Source: Bacteroidota bacterium
GTDB lineage: Bacteria > Bacteroidota > Ignavibacteria > Tepidaquicellales > Tepidaquicellaceae
Length of the DNA: 19,097 bases
Assembly (NCBI GenBank): GCA_023429265.1
Contig: JAEYVS010000200.1
Coordinates: 1-19,097, forward strand
Direction: 5' to 3'
In this document: positions 1 to 5,804 of the stretch, in pieces
How positions within the stretch are numbered: position 1 is the stretch's first letter
Layout of the letters: each line of letters starts with the position of its first letter
Notes under the pieces: generated by a model
Database searches by the model: none
What the model saw: only the letters and a program-made list of their open reading frames with translations
Told to the model about the DNA's origin: nothing
Translations under genes and position numbers: made by a program

Positions 1-266
1 CCGACAAGTAAAGCTCCAATCAGGCCCGGCTCGGATGTGGCTGCCACCATATCGACATCCTTGATTGAGATTTCTGCCTGTTTCAGCGCTTCATCCACTA
101 TGGTGAGTAAATTCTTGGTATGTTCGCGGGATGCGATCTCCGGGACTACGCCGCCATACCGGTTATGAAACAATTGCGAAGAAATGACGTTTGAAATTAC
201 AAGGTCATCCTTTAATACTGCAGCAGAAGTTTCGTCGCAGGAAGTCTCTATGGCTAAAATATTCAC
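1..266 (-). CDS. tsaD: TsaD, tRNA N6-threonylcarbamoyladenosine transferase, N-terminal part
   Basis: Translating the minus strand from a GTG at 266-264 gives an open frame to the window edge (88 codons; the gene continues beyond base 1). Near the start it reads NILAIETSCDETSAAV, the ATP/metal-binding signature of the Kae1/TsaD family. It then has VVPEIASREHTKN, containing the family's metal-ligand His, and EPGLIGALLVG at the edge. TsaD transfers the threonylcarbamoyl group to A37 of ANN-decoding tRNAs, acting with TsaB and TsaE in the cytoplasm. GTG is chosen because the frame upstream meets TAA eight codons before it without any ATG. The gene is divergent from the one at 366, so the 99 bases between must hold both promoters; I could not assign their elements. 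Identification is firm. Confidence 0.95.
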   Translation of the reverse strand, partial: MNILAIETSCDETSAAVLKDDLVISNVISSQLFHNRYGGVVPEIASREHTKNLLTIVDEALKQAEISIKDVDMVAATSEPGLIGALLV

Positions 267-365
267 GCTAAAATATTCGTTTTTAAACTTTTATAGGCTT
301 AAATTGTTATAAATGTGAAGTATTACTACATTGTATAAGCCGATACTTAAAATTAATTTTATTCC

Positions 366-1643
366 GTGATTAAAAGAATGTTAAAATATCTACTGATACC
401 TGCGTTTATTGTGATTAGCTCCACCAGTTTATTCTCCCAGGCAAAATTACTCATCCCAATGGAAGTTGCCCAGACAGACCATTTAAAGGCATATGGCATA
501 GCATACAGGCATTTACTTGCAGGTAAGGAGCTGGATTGGCTTCTGAATTTCCGGGGAGGATCATTTCTATTCGATTATTCGACCCAGCTGGAAAATGAAT
601 GTAAAGTGAACGGCGTTTCATACGAATCCATAAATGGTACACAGGCAGCTCAGATATACGCGAATGTTCAGGCAGAGGATGTAAATATGGAGCTTGTGAG
701 ACTAGAAAAAGTAGCAAGAGTTGCGGTTTACGTTCCTCCTGATACTCCACCCTGGGATGACGCAGTACAGCTTGCCTTAGAGTATGCGGGTATTCCATAC
801 GATAAGCTTTGGGACGAGGAAGTTCTGACCGGGGCACTAAAAAAGTATGACTGGCTGCATCTTCACCACGAGGACTTTACGGGGCAGTACGGAAAATTCT
901 TTGCATCTTACAGCACTGCTCCCTGGTATATTCAGCAGCAGAAGACTAACGAAGACCTCGCGGCAAAGCTTGGCTTTGGGAAAGTTTCTCAAATGAAGCG
1001 GGCTGTTGTTAAGGAACTAAAGGAGTACATTTCCAATGGAGGATTTCTCTTTACAATGTGCTCTGCTACCGATACTTATGATATTTCATTGGCTACGGAA
1101 TTTACTGACATCGCTGACCAGGTCTATGATGGTGACCCTTACGATCCTCAGGCAAATGACAAGCTGGACTATTCCGGTACTCTTGCATTTGAGAATTTTA
1201 AGATACTCCTCAATCCTTATGTTTACGAGTATTCTGACATCGATGTAACAGACCAGGCAGTAATGATAGGCGAGTATAATGATTATTTTAATCTCGTGGA
1301 TTTTTCCGCAAAATTCGACCCGGTGCCTTCTATGCTTACACAGTGTCATACAGCGCTGGTGAAAGGATTTCTCGGGCAGACCACGGGTTTTAAAAAAGAG
1401 TATTTAAAAAAGAATGTAACCATCCTGGCAATGACAGAGGGTACGGATATGGTCAAATACATACACGGAAATTACGGCAGGGGAACATTTACTTTCTACG
1501 GCGGGCACGATCCCGAGGATTACCAGCACATCGTAGGCGAGCCGCCGACCGAGCTTAAAGACCATAAGAATTCACCAGGCTACAGGCTGATTCTTAATAA
1601 TGTTCTATTCCCGGCAGCCAAAAAGAAAAAACTCAAAACATAA
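366..1643 (+). CDS. Secreted protein with glutamine-amidotransferase-like fold, function unknown
   Basis: 425 aa. The start is GTG at 366, or ATG at 378, which still keeps the signal peptide (hydrophobic residues about 7-22, then SLFSQ). The segment around residues 117-170 (VAVYVPPDTPPWDDAV, then IPYDKLW and YDWLHLHHED) resembles the first Rossmann-like half of class-I GATase-like proteins. C232 follows a hydrophobic strand (GGFLFTMCSATDT), where the nucleophile elbow of that fold lies. GGHDPED near residue 380 resembles the His-x-Glu of the triad, so C232/H381/E384 is a possible triad by inference. I recall homologues in Ignavibacteria-type genomes carrying an asparagine-synthetase-B label, but no AsnB domain is visible here. 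The stop lies 3 bases before the BtuF-like gene, so the two are probably co-transcribed. The substrate is unknown. Confidence 0.8.
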   Translation: MIKRMLKYLLIPAFIVISSTSLFSQAKLLIPMEVAQTDHLKAYGIAYRHLLAGKELDWLLNFRGGSFLFDYSTQLENECKVNGVSYESINGTQAAQIYANVQAEDVNMELVRLEKVARVAVYVPPDTPPWDDAVQLALEYAGIPYDKLWDEEVLTGALKKYDWLHLHHEDFTGQYGKFFASYSTAPWYIQQQKTNEDLAAKLGFGKVSQMKRAVVKELKEYISNGGFLFTMCSATDTYDISLATEFTDIADQVYDGDPYDPQANDKLDYSGTLAFENFKILLNPYVYEYSDIDVTDQAVMIGEYNDYFNLVDFSAKFDPVPSMLTQCHTALVKGFLGQTTGFKKEYLKKNVTILAMTEGTDMVKYIHGNYGRGTFTFYGGHDPEDYQHIVGEPPTELKDHKNSPGYRLILNNVLFPAAKKKKLKT

Positions 1644-1646
1644 GAT

Positions 1647-2531
1647 TTGAAAAAGGTTTTCTTCCTTCTTGTAATCTGTTTCTATCTTACTTCCTGCACC
1701 AAGAAAAGCGAGGACACACCCGCTGAATTCACAATTACAGATGACATAGGTATCGAGGTAAAGCTGGATAAAAAACCTCAAGTCATTATTTCAATGGCTC
1801 CGAATGTAACTGAAGCCATATACGCCATAGGAGGAGAATCAAAGCTTGCAGGGGTTACCACCTTCTGCACCTATCCACCTGAGGCTCAGAGTAAAACCAA
1901 AGTAGGAGATTTTGTAAATCCTGATTTTGAAGTAATAGCTTCATTAAAGCCTGACCTTGTTTTCATTAATGTTGAGAACCGGTCAAACCCCACCTACCAG
2001 GCTCTTGAAAACATTGGCATAAAGGTTTACGTTGTGAATATCGATGATTTTGACGGGGTGACTAATATGATAACAAAGCTCGGAATAATATTTGACAGAG
2101 AGAAAAGAGCGAACCTTCTTGCTGATTCACTTAAAACCGCAAAGGATGGTATAACTAAGGGCAGCAATGTAGAAATACCGGGAGCATTTATTGTCATAGC
2201 ATCAAATCCTCTTATGACAGCAAGCGGAAACACCTTTATTAATGACATACTTGAGATCTCCGGATTCAGGAATATTTATAAAGATGTGAATGATGAGTAT
2301 CCCACTATAAGTTATGAGGATGTAATAGGTAAAGACCCTGAGTATATAATAATGCCATCAGATACTACAGACATTCAATCGATAAACGCAAACCTGGAAG
2401 AGATCCGAAAAAGCCTGAGTACCACCAGGGCAGTAAAAAATAACAGAATTTTAATTATGGATGCGGATGTTATGTTCAGACCGGGTCCCCGGGTACTAGA
2501 CGGAGCATTGCTATTACAGTCAAAAAGATAG
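1647..2531 (+). CDS. BtuF-like periplasmic substrate-binding lipoprotein (cobalamin or metal-chelate type)
   Basis: 294 aa, starting at TTG 1647, three bases after the previous stop. MKK plus a hydrophobic stretch ends in the lipobox LTSC, with C17 as the lipidated residue. After it comes the cluster A-8 type ABC substrate-binding fold. SMAPNVTEAIYAIGGESKLA and the following CTYPPEA match the BtuF N-terminal lobe pattern, and VGDFVNPDFEVIASLKPDLVF is the family's second hallmark. Near the C-terminus, RPGPRVLDGA is the usual closing motif. It should capture cobalamin or a metal chelate in the periplasm and deliver it to a BtuCD-type transporter, none of which is in this window. Ligand specificity cannot be read from the sequence. 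Close coupling to the GATase-like gene suggests a shared role that I cannot name. Confidence 0.85.
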   Translation: MKKVFFLLVICFYLTSCTKKSEDTPAEFTITDDIGIEVKLDKKPQVIISMAPNVTEAIYAIGGESKLAGVTTFCTYPPEAQSKTKVGDFVNPDFEVIASLKPDLVFINVENRSNPTYQALENIGIKVYVVNIDDFDGVTNMITKLGIIFDREKRANLLADSLKTAKDGITKGSNVEIPGAFIVIASNPLMTASGNTFINDILEISGFRNIYKDVNDEYPTISYEDVIGKDPEYIIMPSDTTDIQSINANLEEIRKSLSTTRAVKNNRILIMDADVMFRPGPRVLDGALLLQSKR

Positions 2532-2541
2532 AATTTTGCTC

Positions 2542-2555
2542 AAAATTGCAATTTT
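2542..2555. repeat. AT-rich 14-bp perfect palindrome after the BtuF-like gene
   Basis: AAAATTGCAATTTT is its own reverse complement and begins 11 bases after the stop at 2531. The preceding AATTTTG can also pair with CAAAATT. It could serve as a weak transcription end or a protein-binding dyad. There is no G/C-rich stem or clean T-tract. Confidence 0.35.
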
Positions 2556-2655
2556 AAAAGTATAGCAGACTGACTATGTTATTTAATGAGTGTATTGTGT
2601 CAATTCCTTTTCAGGCTTCATTCTGAGCTCAAAATCACCATCTAAGTATATATTT

Positions 2656-2673
2656 TAACAACATCATTTGTTA
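2656..2673. promoter_or_regulatory. Dyad TAACAA-N6-TTGTTA upstream of the sigma-54 promoter
   Basis: TAACAA and TTGTTA are exact reverse complements separated by six bases, ending 18 bases before the -24 element. Such a dyad could be an operator, or a site for a sigma-54 activator, although activator sites usually lie further upstream. In DNA this AT-rich it may be chance. Confidence 0.25.
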
Positions 2674-2691
2674 TTCGAGTATCCCCTGACT

Positions 2692-2708
2692 TTGGCACGG
2701 TATTGGCA
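2692..2708 (+). promoter_or_regulatory. Sigma-54 (RpoN) -24/-12 promoter for nfrA-nfrB
   Basis: The site reads TTGGCACGGTATTGGCA. Against the RpoN consensus TTGGCACG-N4-TTGCW it matches 12 of 13 defined positions; the only mismatch is TGGC for TTGC. The invariant GG (2694-2695) and GC (2706-2707) are exactly 12 bases apart, as RpoN requires. The predicted transcription start is near 2719, giving a leader of about 36 bases before the ATG at 2755. Transcription would need an AAA+ enhancer-binding activator, which is not in the window. Confidence 0.75.
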
Positions 2709-2754
2709 CAAGTATGTGTGTTAGTAAATTTTTGAAATAAAAAACAAGCATACG

Positions 2755-4344
2755 ATGAGGGAGAACAATTCTCTGTTCCATACCTTACTTAAGATCAATT
2801 TTTTTGCCGTAATCATCACATTAATGGCATTCATTCCGGGTTACTCCCAAAGCGATCTGGATGAAGCGTATTACCAGCTAAACAACGGTAATTACGACAC
2901 AGCGGCAGAAATCTTTGAAAGTCACTTACTTTCAAATCCCGACGATTCAAAAATATATCTTCAGTTAGCTTACATTTACAAAACACAGGGCAAAAGCGAC
3001 CGCGCCATCGAGTACTTTGAGCATGTGAAGAATAATTCTTACATCTCAGATGAAGTCACGGCAGCGACGAATGAGCTCCAGTATATGCAGGCTGACAATT
3101 CCAATGATAAGCTCAATGAAGCTTACAGTTTATTAAACAGGAATGAAGTAACTGCTGCAATGGACATATTCAAGCAGCATCTGGATGAAAATCCAAATGA
3201 TTCCAAAGTCTTATTGCAGATGGGATATCTCTACTCAAACAAAATGCAGTATGACTCTGCAATTATTTATTTTGAGAAGGTAAAGAACAGATCAACCATC
3301 CTCGATGACATAACAACTGCAACCAGGGAGATCCAAAACATTAACAGTCTAAGGAACTCTTCAGGAACACCTTCAGGCAGCAAGCTTGATTCTGCATATT
3401 CGTTATTGAATTCCGGCAGAAGCAGTGACGCAATAAGACTCTTTGAAGAGTATTCGGCTGCAAATCCAAATGATACTAAAGTACAGCTTCAGCTGGCATA
3501 TTTGCATAATGAGCGAAAGAATTTTACAAAAGCAAAAAAGCACTTCCAATATGTAAAGGATAACAGCACAAGCTCCGATGAAAGACAGAAAGCATCCACA
3601 TCACTGAATTATCTTAATGACTATAAAGCAGGGTTTTCACCAAGTTCGGTTGATATATACTTCCATAACTTTTATGATGTAGAGCAGGAAAATTATATTT
3701 CTAACTTTCTCGGGAAATACCAATATCAGGCATTCAGTAATTTTTACACCGGTATTTATGGCGATATCTATATGGACAGCAGGTCCAGACCGGGTTTGAT
3801 ATTCAATGACAGATATGCAGAATTTGGAGGATTTTTGAGATATAACTTCTTCCCATCATTAAGCCTTGAGGTAAGAGCAGGTTATGTTCGTCTCATCGAC
3901 AGGGAAGAAAACAAATTTAACTTTAAGCCAATACTTACATTCTCAGACAGGTTTGGAAACTTTCCGAACTTTAAGAAGTCAGGTGTAAAAACAGAGAACT
4001 TTTACCTGGACACATACGCAGCAACATTGTATGACCATAAGTATGAGAATTTCTTTGGCCAGGCTCAGCTGAGAGAAGTATTGAGATATATGATAAAAGG
4101 TTATTCATTCTTTGAAGTTTACCTAAAGCAAAACATACAGGGTGACTCAAAGAGAATAGATTACAACAATTACGGGGAATTAGGCGGCGGAGTAACATTC
4201 AGACCAGACCTCAATGGATTCCCGGTATTATTTGCTGAAGCAGTAAACAGGTTTTACTTTGAAAGCAACAGCCAGGGAATATTTCCTGAGAGTTCGTTCC
4301 AATTTAGAATAGGATTTCTTTTAACTTATAATTCACCCTTATGA
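2755..4344 (+). CDS. nfrA: NfrA-like outer-membrane protein: TPR repeats plus C-terminal beta-barrel
   Basis: 529 aa. A signal peptide (about residues 1-32, ending GYSQ) is followed by three units of about 85-90 residues starting LDEAYYQL (35), LNEAYSLL (120) and LDSAYSLL (211). Each unit holds a TPR pair with the NPNDSK/NPNDTK turn. From about residue 298 the sequence becomes a run of alternating aromatic beta-strands ending FQFRIGFLLTYNSPL, as expected of an outer-membrane barrel. E. coli NfrA has the same plan (periplasmic TPRs, C-terminal barrel-like domain) but is about twice as long. Naming rests mainly on this architecture and on the next gene, a clear NfrB homologue whose ATG overlaps this TGA by four bases (ATGA). 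The inferred role is export of the NfrB-made glycan across the outer membrane. It could be another TPR-barrel polysaccharide exporter of the PgaA or BcsC kind. Confidence 0.72.
   Translation: MRENNSLFHTLLKINFFAVIITLMAFIPGYSQSDLDEAYYQLNNGNYDTAAEIFESHLLSNPDDSKIYLQLAYIYKTQGKSDRAIEYFEHVKNNSYISDEVTAATNELQYMQADNSNDKLNEAYSLLNRNEVTAAMDIFKQHLDENPNDSKVLLQMGYLYSNKMQYDSAIIYFEKVKNRSTILDDITTATREIQNINSLRNSSGTPSGSKLDSAYSLLNSGRSSDAIRLFEEYSAANPNDTKVQLQLAYLHNERKNFTKAKKHFQYVKDNSTSSDERQKASTSLNYLNDYKAGFSPSSVDIYFHNFYDVEQENYISNFLGKYQYQAFSNFYTGIYGDIYMDSRSRPGLIFNDRYAEFGGFLRYNFFPSLSLEVRAGYVRLIDREENKFNFKPILTFSDRFGNFPNFKKSGVKTENFYLDTYAATLYDHKYENFFGQAQLREVLRYMIKGYSFFEVYLKQNIQGDSKRIDYNNYGELGGGVTFRPDLNGFPVLFAEAVNRFYFESNSQGIFPESSFQFRIGFLLTYNSPL
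2857..3630 (+). repeat. Three tandem TPR-pair units within nfrA
   Basis: Protein-level repeats begin at residues 35, 120 and 211. They share LxxAYxLLN, AxxIFExxLxxNPNDSK, LQLAYLY, AIxYFExVKNxS and a closing TAxxELQ pattern. The DNA copies have diverged, so this is an old duplication and not a recent tandem repeat. Confidence 0.75.
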
Positions 4345-5774
4345 TATACGAATTTTTCCACATCACCTTATGGGTAACCGTGATTTTCCTTCTTGTGAGT
4401 GGTCTTGACGATCTATTCATAGACGTAATGTACTGGTTCTACAGAAGGAAGTATAAAGCAAACATCCCTCCATTTGCAGAGATGGATTCAAAGCCGGAGA
4501 GGTCGATTGCGATAATGATCGGAGCCTGGAAAGAAGAGAAAGTGATAGGCCGTACGCTGTCAATTGCTCTCAAGAAACTAAGATATACAAACTTCAGGAT
4601 ATTCGTTGCAGTTTATCCGAATGACCTTAGAACTGTGAAGGTGGTAAGGGATATCGCAAGGAAGGATCATAGAGTTATATTATGTCTGAATCCTCAGGAC
4701 GGTCCAACAACCAAAGCGGACAATCTGAATAATTCATATGCCTGTATCAAGGAATATGAAAGACAGTTTGGTGAATTCGACATTATCCTGATACACGATT
4801 CGGAGGATTTTATCCATCCGCTGTCGCTGAAGCTGTTCAATTATCTCATTATGTACAAAGGTAATTACGGTGTTCAGATTCCGGTTTTACCGATTAAGAG
4901 CCGCCTGGGTAAAATGTATCACAGAACATACTGTGACGCTTTTGCAGAGCTCCATACAAAGGATATGATAGTAAGGCAGTCAATAGGTTCATATATGCCT
5001 TTTGCCGGTACGGGTATGGCATTTAACAGAAAGGCTTTCCATTACCTCGAGTCAAAGAGTATCGAGCAGGAAAAGAAGATGGAAGAATATTACAAAAAGC
5101 ATAAACCTGAAGATATACACGCTGTAGATGATGAATTACTAAAAGATGAGCAGGATATAAGAGGTACACAGGATGAAGAGAAATTCAAAGATGATCCATA
5201 TCCGGAATATGAAAACGTAAAAGTACCGGGATGGGATGATGATGAAAAGGTAGTTGCCGATAAGAAGTATACATCAGCAAGACAGTACAGCGTACTATTG
5301 TCATTGTTAGTGGTTCTGGTAACGATAGGAATACTGTATATGATAAATATGAACGTATTCGGTAACTCAAATGTAGAAGCCGGGGAGAAAAACCAGGAAA
5401 TGATAATAAATATTCCTTCCACGGAATCGCAAATTGAAACAACAACTACCGAAGCGGAGACCGAATCACTGCAAGAGGAAGTTTATGTTCCAAATTCAAG
5501 CAATACAGTAGTAGAAAGCATAGAAGACAATGATGGTCATTTTAAGTATCAGAAAATGAATGACGGGACATACAGCATAGGTGAGTCCTCATTCACATCC
5601 AAAGAGAGCGCGGAGAACAGGATAGAATTCCTCAAAACGCAAGGGGTCATTAAAAATAACGAGAAAGTATCGGTGAATGAAGATGTAAAATCGCCTGATT
5701 TTAATTATTCAGTATCAATTGGCGCATTTAAAACAATAAAGGAAGCTCAAACGAGAGCAAACACTTTAAAATAA
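4341..5774 (+). CDS. nfrB: NfrB-like family-2 glycosyltransferase, N-terminal half, plus TM helix and truncated SPOR region
   Basis: 477 aa. Residues 1-238 follow E. coli NfrB closely. They comprise an N-terminal membrane helix (8-20), SGLDDLFIDVMYW, the nucleotide-binding GAWKEEKVIG, FVAVYPNDLRT, GPTTKADNLNN, the metal-binding HDSED (152-156), LFNYLI, FAELHTKDM and FAGTGMAFNRKAF. NfrB would then continue within about 20 residues to its TEDY motif. Here instead come an acidic linker (240-305), a single membrane helix (about 316-334), a Thr/Glu-rich linker, a degenerate SPOR-like stretch (401-446) and the start of a second one (FNYSVSIGAFKTIKEAQTRA). That last SPOR copy stops at TAA after about 24 of the usual 70 residues. 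The acceptor half of the GT domain lies in the next ORF. Activity therefore requires the two products to assemble; otherwise the gene is broken. GT identity is firm, functionality is not. Confidence 0.85.
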   Translation: MIYEFFHITLWVTVIFLLVSGLDDLFIDVMYWFYRRKYKANIPPFAEMDSKPERSIAIMIGAWKEEKVIGRTLSIALKKLRYTNFRIFVAVYPNDLRTVKVVRDIARKDHRVILCLNPQDGPTTKADNLNNSYACIKEYERQFGEFDIILIHDSEDFIHPLSLKLFNYLIMYKGNYGVQIPVLPIKSRLGKMYHRTYCDAFAELHTKDMIVRQSIGSYMPFAGTGMAFNRKAFHYLESKSIEQEKKMEEYYKKHKPEDIHAVDDELLKDEQDIRGTQDEEKFKDDPYPEYENVKVPGWDDDEKVVADKKYTSARQYSVLLSLLVVLVTIGILYMINMNVFGNSNVEAGEKNQEMIINIPSTESQIETTTTEAETESLQEEVYVPNSSNTVVESIEDNDGHFKYQKMNDGTYSIGESSFTSKESAENRIEFLKTQGVIKNNEKVSVNEDVKSPDFNYSVSIGAFKTIKEAQTRANTLK

Positions 5775-5804
5775 CCATAAAAGAGTTTAAATAAATATAC
5801 AACA

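Noticed and set aside
451..837. Antisense frames such as 451-837, 5090-5422 and 13062-13304 on the minus strand
   Set aside because: They lie entirely or almost entirely opposite well-supported genes and their translations have no recognisable domain or signal, so they are shadows of the coding strand.
5772..5804. A single sequencing error as the cause of the split nfrB
   Set aside because: Two in-frame TAA codons separate the ORFs and the frame is unchanged. Removing one base error would not join them, nor would it explain the 2.2 kb of non-NfrB sequence.
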